From assembly GCF_030161375.1 (NCBI RefSeq), contig NZ_BSSQ01000001.1:434001-498000 (forward strand): DNA of 64,000 nucleotides. The letters run 5' to 3'. The notes beneath the pieces were generated by a model, which ran no database searches, was not told the origin of the DNA, and saw only the letters and a program-made list of their open reading frames with translations. The DNA comes from Paenibacillus glycanilyticus (GTDB lineage: Bacteria; Bacillota; Bacilli; Paenibacillales; Paenibacillaceae). Below, piece after piece: positions 1-8,400 of the stretch (position 1 is its first letter; each line of letters starts with the position of its first letter). A program made the position numbers and the translations under genes.

Positions 1-940
1 TTTTCATTTGTTCTTTCAGAAGCTCATGTACCCGCTCCCGTTCTTTCTCGCTTACGATCAGATACCATACTTTATTGATCGTACTGCCCGAGCCGCTTAT
101 TTCGACCGTATTGATATTGCCCAAATCTTCCCGGTAATCGGTCATGAAGGTTTTCATCTCGTCAAACGTAATGTTTGTCTTTACGCTATTGCCGAGTTCC
201 TTCAGTATTTTTTGGATTTGAGTAATGTTGGAGAACTGAAGCGAGCTCTTCATCACTTCCATCATAATTTCCCGTTGTCTGGCGTTGCGGCCGAGATCCC
301 CTCTTGGATCGTCGTAACGCATTCTGGAAAAACTGAGCGCCTGATCGCCATTTAGCTCAATCAGCCCTTTATCGAATTGATGATCGTCATAATTAAACGC
401 GAACGGATTATTGACTTCAACACCGCCAAGAATGTCAATTAAATGGGCGAAGCCTTCCATGTTAATCCGGATATAATAATCAATAGGATAGTCCAGGAAA
501 TGCTCAACCGTATTTTTCGACATGGTAACTCCGCCGAAGGCATAGGCATGGTTGATTTTGTCCGTCGTGCCGTGCCCGATAATATCTGTTCTTGTATCAC
601 GCGGAATGTTAAACATGAGGATGGATTTTTTCTCCGGATTAACAGCCAGCACGATCAAGGTATCGGAGCGCCCCCGATCGTTTTCCCGCTCATCAACCCC
701 CATGACAACCACGGTAAATGGATGGCGTTTCTCAATCAATGCCTGGACAGCCTGGTCCTGATTGGCGGTTACCTCAGGATCTTTGCTTACATACGTTGTT
801 GGCGTAATCGGCTCATAGATTTGATCCGCCGTTTTTTTCACCGAACCGTACAAATGCCAGGCATAACCGGCTGTTCCGGCAGCTATAATAACGAATCCGG
901 CCCCAATGCCGATAAGCGCTCTGCGCAAGCCTCGTCTCAC
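1..940 (-). CDS. LytR-CpsA-Psr (LCP) family protein, C-terminus cut by window edge
   Basis: LCP proteins attach undecaprenyl-linked glycopolymers (teichoic acids, capsule) to peptidoglycan at the outer membrane face. About 313 residues are visible and no stop is reached, so the end lies left of the window. The GTG at 940 is preceded by AAGGAAAGGGG at normal spacing. The product starts with a short cytoplasmic segment (RRGLRRA), one membrane helix (about residues 8-28), then the LCP domain. Landmarks seen are VVMGVDERENDRGRSDTL, NIPRDTR, DKINHAYAFGG and RMRYDDPRGDLGRNARQRE, which include the conserved arginines and aspartates that bind the pyrophosphate and metal in this family. It is the fourth gene of the minus-strand surface-polysaccharide operon, 28 bp after the ManC-like gene. 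The individual polymer substrate cannot be told from sequence. Confidence 0.9.
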   Translation of the reverse strand, partial: MRRGLRRALIGIGAGFVIIAAGTAGYAWHLYGSVKKTADQIYEPITPTTYVSKDPEVTANQDQAVQALIEKRHPFTVVVMGVDERENDRGRSDTLIVLAVNPEKKSILMFNIPRDTRTDIIGHGTTDKINHAYAFGGVTMSKNTVEHFLDYPIDYYIRINMEGFAHLIDILGGVEVNNPFAFNYDDHQFDKGLIELNGDQALSFSRMRYDDPRGDLGRNARQREIMMEVMKSSLQFSNITQIQKILKELGNSVKTNITFDEMKTFMTDYREDLGNINTVEISGSGSTINKVWYLIVSEKERERVHELLKEQMK

Positions 941-968
941 ACTCCACTACCCCTTTCCTTGCTTGACG

Positions 969-2183
969 CTAACTCGACATTAACGTTCTTACTTCTTCCC
1001 AATGATCAGCAAGTACAATTCGGTCATCCTCCGTAAGCGCCGGTCCAATATGAGCCTCCAGAAGGCATATTCCCGATCTGGCCAATAACGTATGTCTTTC
1101 TCCGGGGAGGATTTCGACAACGTCTCCTGCCTTCAAGATGCTCCTTTTTTCATTGCGAATGAGCTCACCTACACCGGTTAACAGGGTCCAGATCTTTTTC
1201 CGCTTCATATAAAAGGCATAACTTAAACACTCGCCTTCTATCATTTCAAGCTTCCTGGTGATCGATTGTTGCCCGTCATCGCCCGATGTGCAGCTTAGAA
1301 CGACCGCATTGCCCCATTGGCCGGCTTCATAGCCGGGTACAAGAGGTTTCTGCTCTTCCTCGCTAAGCTTGCGAAGCCGATCGTCGGGTATGGCTTCCTT
1401 CCGATTCGCGATAAGAATCCCCGCCGAAGAAACGGCAACTATAATATCGCTTTGCCCCATCATAATTACAGGAACCGCCGAATCATTATAAATAGAAGCG
1501 TTTTCTGACAGAACAGCAAGGGAGTTCCAGCTGTTTATGCGATGGAAAGGAAGCTCCGGCATACGGAAGGTAGGACTGCCTTCAAGCAATCGGGAGACGA
1601 CGCTCTCCAACTTGCCCTGAAGCTCCTCGTAGTGCCGGAACAACTGCTCATAAGCAAGCGGCAGCCCTTCCTCCGTCAAAGCAGAAATAACGCTCTTCAG
1701 CTGAAACGCGATAATCCCGCTTGAATCGCTTGTTAATACCCGGCTCAGCTGATGCTTGCGAAGCTGCTCAGGCAACTCCTTCAAAGTCTCAAACCATTCT
1801 TCGTCCTCCACGTACAAATCCGCGGGTACGACAGCAATAATCTCATGGAGAGGAATGGCCGCAACGGTGTGGAGATACGAGGCAACAAGCGCAACTGCCG
1901 GATTTATGCCCGCAGCTACCGGTTCCTGAATAACGTTCAGGCTCGCCGGGATCTCGTTACGCAAAGCTTCCGTCTGGTGGCGGGAGATCGCTATGAACGT
2001 ATCCTGATGCAAGCCGACGTTGCCCAGCTGCCTCCAAAGCCTTTTCAGCAAAGACTCTTGTTCACCATTTGTTCCAGGCAGCAAAGGAAGAAGCTGCTTC
2101 GCGCGCCGGGCATGCGAAAGCGGCCACATCCGTCTGCCTTGACCGCCGGCTAATAATACGAGTCTCACTTGCTGCTCTCCCAT
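969..2183 (-). CDS. ManC-like sugar nucleotidyltransferase / type II mannose-6-phosphate isomerase-like protein, divergent
   Basis: The N-terminus LLAGGQGRRMWPLS (residues 10-23) is the nucleotide-binding signature of GDP-mannose pyrophosphorylases. The C-terminal 100 residues (AFYMKRKKIWTLLTGVGE..., AGDVVEILPGERHTL) form the cupin fold that ends ManC/AlgA proteins. Canonical enzymes make GDP-mannose for polysaccharide synthesis. At 404 residues it is shorter than typical ManC (about 460-480), and I do not see the FxEKP motif expected in the middle, so the catalytic assignment is uncertain. Its ATG shares one base with the TAA of the upstream kinase gene (TAATG), and its AGGAGG lies inside that gene's last codons, which implies translational coupling. 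It could be a regulatory or inactive paralogue serving the same operon. Confidence 0.75.
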   Translation of the reverse strand: MGEQQVRLVLLAGGQGRRMWPLSHARRAKQLLPLLPGTNGEQESLLKRLWRQLGNVGLHQDTFIAISRHQTEALRNEIPASLNVIQEPVAAGINPAVALVASYLHTVAAIPLHEIIAVVPADLYVEDEEWFETLKELPEQLRKHQLSRVLTSDSSGIIAFQLKSVISALTEEGLPLAYEQLFRHYEELQGKLESVVSRLLEGSPTFRMPELPFHRINSWNSLAVLSENASIYNDSAVPVIMMGQSDIIVAVSSAGILIANRKEAIPDDRLRKLSEEEQKPLVPGYEAGQWGNAVVLSCTSGDDGQQSITRKLEMIEGECLSYAFYMKRKKIWTLLTGVGELIRNEKRSILKAGDVVEILPGERHTLLARSGICLLEAHIGPALTEDDRIVLADHWEEVRTLMSS

Positions 2184-2875
2184 TACATCCTCCTGTTAGT
2201 ACCGTAATAGGCGTAGTACATCTGGTCCTTGCTGCTTTTTTTCTTGTTGTTCAGTACGACTCCGATCAATTTCGCTTTAACATGCTCAAGACTTGCGTAC
2301 ATTTTTTTCGCTTGCTGGCGTTTGGTCATTCCAACACTGATCACGGCGACCACGCCATCGCATTTGGAAGCAAGTACAAGACCATCCGTCACGATTAATG
2401 AAGGCGGTGCATCAAATAGGATCATGTCGTAATGAGCGGACATCTCCTCGATGAGTAGATTCATTTTTTTGGAGCCCAGCATTTCGGATGGATTAGGAGG
2501 AGTTGGACCGGATCCGATAAAGAACAAATTATCAACGGAAGTAGAATGTACAGCGTCTTGCCAGTCCGTCTGGTTCGCCAATACATTCGTTAAACCGGTC
2601 TGATTGGATAGCGAGAAATACGTATGGAGAGTTGGTTTGCGCAAATCCGCATCAATGAGAAGGACTCGTTTCCCCTCTTGCGAGAAAGCAACCGCCAGAT
2701 TGGCTATCGTAGTTGTTTTGCCGTCACCGGATTGGCAGGAAGTGACCATTAATGTTTTTACAGGTTCATCAATGGAGGAGAACAGAATATTCGTGCGCAA
2801 AGAACGGTAAGCTTCGGAAATCGGCGATTCGGGATTAATCATTGTAATCAGCTTGGATATTTCAACTTGTTGCAT
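2183..2875 (-). CDS. CpsD/CapB-family bacterial tyrosine kinase (exopolysaccharide)
   Basis: BY-type tyrosine kinases partner with a membrane Wzz-like activator and control chain length or export of extracellular polysaccharide. Seen here are Walker A SCQSGDGKTT (about residues 46-55), Walker A' VLLIDADLRKP (71-81), Walker B MILFDAPP (about 150-157) and a tyrosine cluster near the end (YYAYYG) that would be the autophosphorylation tail. The ATG at 2875 is chosen because AGGTGG precedes it by 7 nt; a TTG at 2893 would extend the protein by six residues but has no site of its own. No Wzz-like modulator is visible in the window, so it may lie further along the operon. The gene follows the PilZ gene by 21 bp and is coupled to the ManC-like gene. 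Confidence 0.9.
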   Translation of the reverse strand: MQQVEISKLITMINPESPISEAYRSLRTNILFSSIDEPVKTLMVTSCQSGDGKTTTIANLAVAFSQEGKRVLLIDADLRKPTLHTYFSLSNQTGLTNVLANQTDWQDAVHSTSVDNLFFIGSGPTPPNPSEMLGSKKMNLLIEEMSAHYDMILFDAPPSLIVTDGLVLASKCDGVVAVISVGMTKRQQAKKMYASLEHVKAKLIGVVLNNKKKSSKDQMYYAYYGTNRRM

Positions 2876-2896
2876 GAATGGACCACCTGCCAACTT

Positions 2897-3322
2897 TTAT
2901 TGGAGTGCACTATGGTTTAATGCGCGATATAAAGCGTGGATCTTGTGCTGCTGCGGGCTTTGACGAAGAAGTTCCTGATTCAGCATGCGAACCAGCACAG
3001 CCCTGAACCGGTATGGAGGATGGAACACAACGCCGTATTCAAACTGGTTATCTCTATTGTTGCGCCATACGACATGTCCGCGAAGATTCAGCACAACGCC
3101 TGAGATATTCATTTGAAAATCCAGCAGGTAGTTTTTGCGCACGGGAAAACATAACCCGGACAAAAAACTTAAACCGTGGCGGCTAATATTCAGAATCAGC
3201 ACCGGGCACGTTGAAGCCGTAAGCAAGAGACCCTGCTCATCCAGCAGACCGGCTCTTGCGGTAATTCCTTCGTGCAGATGGATTCGGATATTAGACCTCG
3301 GTATAAAAGGGTCGGCAACCAT
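2897..3322 (-). CDS. PilZ-domain protein (probable c-di-GMP receptor)
   Basis: The protein carries both elements of a c-di-GMP-binding PilZ domain: an RxxxR motif (RSNIR, residues 9-13 from the start used here) and, about 30 residues on, NISRHG, matching (D/N)xSxxG. A beta-rich body follows (LLDFQMNISGVVLNLRGHVV, YGVVFHP), and a helical tail. The ATG at 3322 has AAGGAG 10 nt upstream; the ORF opens to 3391 but that start lacks a ribosome binding site and adds 23 residues outside the domain. As first gene of the operon with a BY kinase, ManC-like and LCP proteins, it likely links c-di-GMP to polysaccharide production. That role is inferred; the motifs are seen directly. Confidence 0.82.
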   Translation of the reverse strand: MVADPFIPRSNIRIHLHEGITARAGLLDEQGLLLTASTCPVLILNISRHGLSFLSGLCFPVRKNYLLDFQMNISGVVLNLRGHVVWRNNRDNQFEYGVVFHPPYRFRAVLVRMLNQELLRQSPQQHKIHALYRALNHSALQ

Positions 3323-3396
3323 GTTGAAGCATCTCCTTGCCTCATTTTCAAAGAGAGGAATAAAAGCATCGGGGTGTGTAAATACTATCATCTAAT

Positions 3397-3411
3397 GATA
3401 CAGTTCGTATC
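3397..3411. promoter_or_regulatory. Candidate operator 2, GATAC-N5-GTATC
   Basis: Inverted repeat GATACAGTTCGTATC, 35 bp from operator 1 and just downstream of the predicted transcription start. The same 5-5-5 layout with an unrelated centre argues that the arms are under selection. Confidence 0.5.
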
Positions 3412-3424
3412 TTTCGTTTCTCTC

Positions 3425-3453
3425 ACTTTACGATACGTTATGTATCATGTCAA
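3425..3453 (-). promoter_or_regulatory. Sigma-A-type promoter of the PilZ/BY-kinase operon
   Basis: TTGACA (3453-3448), a 17-nt spacer, then TAAAGT (3430-3425) on the minus strand. The inverted repeat GATAC-N5-GTATC at 3432-3446 occupies almost the whole spacer, so a protein bound there would block RNA polymerase. Confidence 0.7.
3432..3446. promoter_or_regulatory. Candidate operator 1, GATAC-N5-GTATC
   Basis: Inverted repeat GATACGTTATGTATC between the -35 and -10 of the operon promoter. A second copy with the same arms but a different centre lies at 3397-3411. The divergent XRE regulator at 3570 is the obvious candidate ligand. Confidence 0.55.
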
Positions 3454-3488
3454 GTGTAAATAATGATCACATGGATTTTTTGCGACAT

Positions 3489-3502
3489 TTTGTTGCAACA
3501 AA
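3489..3502. repeat. Perfect 14-bp palindrome in the divergent promoter region
   Basis: TTTGTTGCAACAAA lies between the operon promoter and the XRE gene. It is a plausible regulator site, but no other copy was noticed in the window. Confidence 0.3.
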
Positions 3503-3569
3503 TGCAATTCTGACGTTTACGTATTAATATAGGTGTAGCGGAAAGTCAGTCATTTTAGGAGGATATCTG

Positions 3570-3938
3570 ATGAATATAGGGAACCGAATTGCTGGCTTAA
3601 GGGAGGAAAGAAAGTGGACACAGGAGCAAACCGCTGCTAAGCTCGGAATATCAAGGGCTGCATTATCTCATTACGAGAAAAACCGCAGAGAGCCTGATAC
3701 GGAGACACTTGCAAAGTTTGCTGACCTGTATCAAGTAACCATAGATTATTTGGTAGGAAGAACAATGAATACGCAGGCGGCGTTAAGCGAAGATATTCGA
3801 AGCTTTGTCGATCATCTGGAGCTGTCCGACGAAGAGCTGCTGGAGAAATACAATTTGAGTGTGGATGGACGCAAACTTACGGCTGAAGAAACGAAACGGT
3901 TCATTGCGTTCGTTCGGGCTGAACGCATGATGAATTAG
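3570..3938 (+). CDS. XRE-family transcriptional regulator
   Basis: A 122-residue protein. Residues 6-60 form a lambda-Cro/XRE helix-turn-helix (RIAGLREERKWTQEQTAAKL, GISRAALSHYEKNRREP), followed by a DLYQVTIDYLVGR segment typical of this family and a helical C-terminal half that probably dimerises. AGGAGG stands 9 nt before the ATG. It is divergent from the PilZ/BY-kinase operon, whose promoter holds two inverted repeats, so it probably represses that operon in the way SinR represses eps in Bacillus subtilis. This is an analogy; sequence similarity to SinR is only at the general XRE level. Confidence 0.88.
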   Translation: MNIGNRIAGLREERKWTQEQTAAKLGISRAALSHYEKNRREPDTETLAKFADLYQVTIDYLVGRTMNTQAALSEDIRSFVDHLELSDEELLEKYNLSVDGRKLTAEETKRFIAFVRAERMMN

Positions 3939-3952
3939 CTCAGCGACAGATG

Positions 3953-4078
3953 TTAGGGCTGGATTAGATCCGTTGGCCATTTTTCCGGCGGAATATCCAA
4001 TTGGGTTAATATTTCTCTAATATTTAGCTCAGTACGTTTCTCTTCGGTGCTAGTTGCTTGCATTTCTGCATCTCTCAT
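3953..4078 (-). CDS. Small ORF of 41 residues, possible regulator-associated peptide
   Basis: The ORF encodes MRDAEMQATSTEEKR, continues to LDIPPEKWPTDLIQP and ends at TAA. GGAG lies 4 nt and AGGGAG about 12 nt upstream of the ATG, and TATAAT (4126-4121) lies about 45 nt upstream. It converges on the XRE gene, with stops 15 bp apart. It is soluble, acidic and shows no recognised domain. Position and size resemble small anti-repressors such as SinI, but no SinI motif is visible, so that role is speculation. It could be non-coding. Confidence 0.4.
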   Translation of the reverse strand: MRDAEMQATSTEEKRTELNIREILTQLDIPPEKWPTDLIQP

Positions 4079-4277
4079 TTTCTCCGACTCCCTGCTTCTA
4101 TAAACTAAAACAATAATGTTATTATACCTAACTATATGGCTGGATAATGTCGGAAAGTGTGGTAGGATTAGTTCTATTTTTGTCGAAAATAGGCATTTAT
4201 GCCCACTTTTTTGTGAAGAATATACACTGGACTCCTCTGGAAGCCTTTGTAAGAATATTTAGAAAATGGTTAGAGAG

Positions 4278-4315
4278 AGGTTAAGAGCAGTTCGAACTGC
4301 TCCTAACCTTTTTTT
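4278..4315 (+). terminator. Rho-independent terminator
   Basis: The stem pairs 4278-4290 with 4297-4309 (one mismatch) around TTCGAA and is followed by a run of seven T. It points in the plus direction, about 340 nt past the XRE stop. Either the XRE transcript is long or an unannotated RNA ends here. Confidence 0.65.
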
Positions 4316-4387
4316 CATAGATTGAAAATCGGCTGCTATGCAGCCGTGTGTCATGTAGACGAACATCATACATTTCCATCCTATGCA

Positions 4388-4444
4388 AGTCCCAACGATA
4401 AAATAACCGCCTCGAATCGAGGCGGTTATTTTATCGTTGGGACT
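4388..4444. repeat. 28-bp perfect inverted repeat
   Basis: Arms 4388-4415 and 4417-4444 are perfectly complementary around a single central base, with a GC-rich core (AACCGCCTCGA) and AT-rich flanks. There is no T-run, so it is not a standard terminator. A smaller hairpin (4330-4336/4340-4346) lies just before it, and GGACTGAAG at 4440-4448 pairs with CTTCAGTCC at 4487-4495. Confidence 0.7.
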
Positions 4445-4512
4445 GAAGGGGTTGTTATAAGCGAAAAAATATTCCCAACATAAGGGCTTCAGTCCATCAT
4501 AAGTACATTCCT

Positions 4513-4562
4513 GAGTTAAACAACAAACGGCAGTCAAAAGGCTGCCGTTTGTTGTTTAACTC
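4513..4562. repeat. 21-bp perfect inverted repeat, probable terminator of the 98-residue gene
   Basis: Arms 4513-4533 and 4542-4562 are perfect with an 8-nt loop. It sits 18 bp after the stop of the minus-strand gene at 4581. On that strand the 3' arm is T-rich (TTTGTTGTTTAAC), so it may terminate that transcript. Confidence 0.6.
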
Positions 4563-4580
4563 TAATTGCTATGTATTTGT

Positions 4581-4877
4581 TTATGCCTTACTATATAAAG
4601 TCTCTGCATCTGGATAATTCATCTGTACTAAGCTTCCTACAGCACTCTTTCGTAATTCATCAAGAAGTGGAACAGTTCCTTTATCAGCTTTCTTCAAGGC
4701 ATTCAAACAACTGGCACACCGTTTGATATTTACATTGTCTGGCTTAAGGTGAATATTATTTTTCAGATACTCACTGATTTCTTTAGCAAACTTAACAAGA
4801 CTTTTGTTATCCGAACAATTTGCTGCTTCCTTTATACAATTGACAGATTCGTTCCGATCTAATAAATTAATTGCCAT
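4581..4877 (-). CDS. Hypothetical protein, 98 residues, low GC
   Basis: I do not recognise this family. The ATG at 4877 has CGGAG about 9 nt upstream; a TTG at 4886 would add three residues. The protein is mostly helical, with a CASC pair in the middle (KRCASCLNALKKADKG) and no signal peptide or membrane segment. The gene is clearly more AT-rich than its neighbours and stands alone between structured repeats, which suggests acquisition by transfer. Its own promoter is at 4932-4960. Confidence 0.55.
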   Translation of the reverse strand: MAINLLDRNESVNCIKEAANCSDNKSLVKFAKEISEYLKNNIHLKPDNVNIKRCASCLNALKKADKGTVPLLDELRKSAVGSLVQMNYPDAETLYSKA

Positions 4878-4931
4878 AAAACTCAACTCCGTATGAAGAT
4901 TAATGGTCTTTCTAGACGCATTTCGAACTTT

Positions 4932-4960
4932 ATTCTACTAAAACTTACGCTCTTAATCAA
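4932..4960 (-). promoter_or_regulatory. Promoter of the 98-residue hypothetical gene
   Basis: TTGATT (4960-4955), a 17-nt spacer and TAGAAT (4937-4932), about 55 nt before the ATG. Confidence 0.5.
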
Positions 4961-5103
4961 ACATTATATTGCCTTCCTAGATCTTCACCATTAAAATGTC
5001 CGCTACACATGTATCGTAAAAGCGCAGTATTCCTGTATCTCTTGTTACTATGATTCCTGTGCCTCGAACAAAATGAAATTTACGTCGTTTTCTGAAGACA
5101 GCT

Positions 5104-5130
5104 AGGCCGGGCAATGAAAACGCCCGGCCT
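5104..5130. repeat. Stable hairpin, 9-bp GC-rich stem
   Basis: AGGCCGGGC (5104-5112) pairs with GCCCGGCCT (5122-5130) around a 9-nt loop. It borders the large inverted-repeat element at 5150-5396 and has no adjacent T-run. Confidence 0.5.
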
Positions 5131-5149
5131 GTAATCGCCGCAACTCTCC

Positions 5150-5396
5150 CCAGGCGTACGGCATTTTGCGAAGCCTGGTTTTTTTGTGTCTTGTAGTGTG
5201 GGGCGAAGGGTAGAGGGAAATGTTTCTCCTGGAGGAGCGGAGCGCTCGCCTTTGTCTACACTTAGCAACCTTGATATGTTGTTCAGGCTAAGTGTAGACA
5301 ACAGCGACCGGAAGGAGAACATTTCCCGCCATCCCTGAGCCATTCCCACACTCCTTCAATACAAAAAACCAGGCCGAGCAATTGCCCAGCCTGGTT
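5150..5396. repeat. About 250-bp nested inverted-repeat element with terminator hairpins at both ends
   Basis: Three nested arm pairs are visible. The outer pair is 5173-5202 with 5345-5374 (GCCTGGTTTTTT...GTGTGGG and its complement). The middle pair is 5215-5230 with 5313-5327 (GGGAAATGTTTCTCCT, one bulge). The inner pair is 5253-5266 with 5287-5300 (TGTCTACACTTAGC, perfect), with a 20-nt loop. Each end also folds as its own CCAGGC...GCCTGG hairpin followed by a T-run pointing inward: 5150-5185 on plus, 5396-5363 on minus. An 89-codon ORF inside looks accidental. The arrangement resembles a dispersed intergenic palindrome family or a small MITE-like element. Confidence 0.65.
5363..5396 (-). 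terminator. Terminator of the glutamate synthase gene
   Basis: AACCAGGC (5396-5389) pairs with GCCTGGTT (5374-5367) on the minus strand, followed by a run of six T, 8 bp after the stop of the glutamate synthase gene. Confidence 0.8.
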
Positions 5397-5403
5397 CCCA
5401 CAC

Positions 5404-8400
5404 TTATCCGCCCGTACGAGCCAGCTCTTTCATACTAGCTTCGAACGCTGCAAGGAGTGCTTTATCATCTTTCAAGCCGGCATCTTCCGCTTTTTGGATA
5501 TGCTCCAGCATTTTCTTGTAATCCTTCGGAATAACCTTCACGAATTTGGCAAGCGATCCTTCCCAATCGTTCAGGACGCGTGTACCAACTGCCGAGCCCG
5601 TGTATTCCACATGGCGATCGATCATGCCGCGAAGTTCAGCAACATCTGCTTCTGTCTCGAGACGCTCAAGAAGAACCATCTCGATGTTGCAGTTTTTGTA
5701 GAAGTCGCCATGCTCGTCGTAGATGTAAGCAATACCGCCGGACATACCAGCCGCAAAGTTACGGCCCGTGCCGCCAAGGTTAACTACCCGGCCGCCAGTC
5801 ATGTATTCACAGCCATGATCGCCTACACCTTCAACAACAACCTTCACGCCGGAGTTCCGAACCGCAAAGCGTTCGCCCGCGATACCGCGGATATATACTT
5901 CGCCATCCGTAGCACCGTACAGCGCCGTGTTGCCGATAATGACATTCTCTTCGGCTACGAATGTAGCTTTCGGAGACGGAGCAACGATAATTTTACCGCC
6001 GGAGAGACCTTTGCCAACATAGTCATTGGAGTCGCCTTCGAGCGAGAGCGTAATGCCCTTCGGAACAAATGCGCCAAAGCTTTGGCCGGCAGTGCCAACG
6101 AAGTGGTAGGAGATTGTATCTTCCGGCAAACCTTTTGCGCCGTAACGACGAGTTACTTCGCTGCCGAGGATCGTACCTACTACACGGTTCGTGTTGCAGA
6201 TCGGGAATGTGCCGCGAACGCGTTCGCCATTCTCCAGAGCTGCTTGTGCACCCGGAACGAGTTCTTGCATGTCGAGCGACAGCTCGAGACCATGGTTTTG
6301 CTCTTGTACGTTATGACGCGCAGCGTCTTGCGGTACATCCGGAGAGTGCAGCAGAAGGCCAAGATCGATGCCTTTTGCTTTGTAATGGTCAACCAGGTTT
6401 TTCGATTCAAGAATATCGACGCGGCCAACCATTTCTTGAATCGTACGGAAGCCAAGCTCAGCCATAATTTCACGGAGCTCCTGCGCAATGAAGTGAAGGT
6501 AGTTCACAACATGGCTAGGATCGCCCATAAATTTAGCGCGAAGCTCTGGGTTTTGAGTTGCAACGCCAACCGGACATGTATCCAGCTGACATACGCGCAT
6601 CATAACGCAGCCAAGTACAACGAGCGGAGCTGTCGAGAAGCCGTATTCTTCAGCGCCAAGCAAGATTGCGATAGCAACGTCGCGGCCGTTCATCATTTTA
6701 CCGTCGGTTTCGATAACGACGCGGTCACGCAGGTTGTTCAGCATCAAAGTTTGATGCGTCTCGGCAAGACCAAGCTCCCATGGCAGACCCGCATGGCGGA
6801 TCGAGTTCATTGGAGATGCGCCAGTACCGCCGTCATAACCGCTGACCATGATTACGTCAGCACGAGCTTTGGCAACACCCGCGGCGATTGTACCTACGCC
6901 AACCTCGGATACGAGCTTCACGTTGATACGGGCGCGAGGGTTCGCGTTTTTCAAGTCATGAATCAGCTCCGCAAGATCCTCGATCGAGTAAATATCATGA
7001 TGCGGAGGAGGCGAGATCAAGCCTACGCCCGGAGTGGAACCACGAACTTCAGCAACCCAAGGATAAACCTTGCGTCCCGGAAGCTGACCGCCTTCACCCG
7101 GCTTCGCGCCTTGCGCCATCTTGATTTGAATTTCATCCGCATTAACCAGGTAGTTGCTCGTTACGCCGAAACGGCCCGATGCAACCTGTTTGATTGCGCT
7201 GCGGCGGGAATCGCCGTTCGCATCAGGAATGAAGCGCGCAGGATCTTCGCCGCCTTCGCCGGTATTGGATTTGCCGCCAATACGGTTCATTGCGATTGCG
7301 AGACTTTCATGTGCTTCTTTGCTGATCGAACCAAACGACATTGCGCCTGTTTTGAAACGTTTGAAGATGGATTCAACCGGCTCTACTTCTTCGATTGGCA
7401 CCGATTGGCGTCCGTCCTTGAACTGGAGCAACGAACGAAGCATCAGATGTTTCTTGTCTTCGCCTTGTACCATGTTCGAGAACTTCTTGTACAGTTTATA
7501 GTCGTTCTTACGGGATGCCATTTGCAGCGTATGAATCGTCTGCGGGCTGAACAAATGGTCTTCGCCGTCTTTACGCCATTGATAATCGCCGCCGGAGTCG
7601 AGTTCTTTCTCCCCGCCCTCTTGGTCAGCGTAAGCTTTGTTATGGCATTTCAGCGCTTCTTGAGCGATGATATCAAGTCCGATACCGCCGATACGCGATG
7701 GCGTCCAAGTGAAGTACTCGTTGATCAGCTCTTCCTGGAGACCAAGCGCTTCGAAGATTTGCGCGCCGCGGTACGACTGAATCGTCGATATGCCCATTTT
7801 GGACAATACTTTGGTTACGCCCTTCGTAGCGGCTTTAATGTAATTCTTAACGGCCTTCTCATGCTTGATATTGCTCAGCATGCCTTGGCGGATCATATCG
7901 TCAAGCGTCTCGAATGCCAGGTACGGGTTAACCGCGTTGACGCCGTAACCGAGCAGCAGCGCATAATGATGCACTTCGCGAGGATCGCCGGATTCAAGCA
8001 GAATCGCAACCTTGGTTCTTGTGCCTTGACGGATCAAGTGATGGTGCAGAGCGGAAACGGCAAGCAGCGAAGGAATCGCAGCGTTGTCTTTATCCAGACC
8101 GCGGTCAGACAAAATAAGAATATTATGGCCTTTATCAATAACGCGGTCTGCCGCTTCGCGCATCAGCTTAAGAGCGGAACGGAGTCCTTTTTCGCCTTCG
8201 GCAGCCGGGAAGAAGATCGGAAGCGTAATCGACTTGAAGCCTGGACGGCGTACATGGCGAAGCTTCGCGAATTCTTCGTTGGACAGGATAAACGTATCCA
8301 GCTTGATATGGCGCGCGCTTTCCGGTTCAGGCTTCAGCAGGTTGCGCTCAGGCCCGATTGTTGTGCCGACAGCCGTTACGATTTCTTCGCGGATGGCGTC

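Noticed and set aside
3323..3391. A longer start for the PilZ protein at 3391
   Set aside because: The added 23 residues precede the PilZ motif and have no ribosome binding site, while the ATG at 3322 has AAGGAG.
4259..4537. A 92-codon minus-strand ORF across the hairpin cluster
   Set aside because: It runs through the perfect palindromes, which dictate its sequence, and has no binding site or motif.
5080..5349. An 89-codon minus-strand ORF in the inverted-repeat element
   Set aside because: It is created by the repeat arms; composition is not protein-like and it overlaps a terminator.
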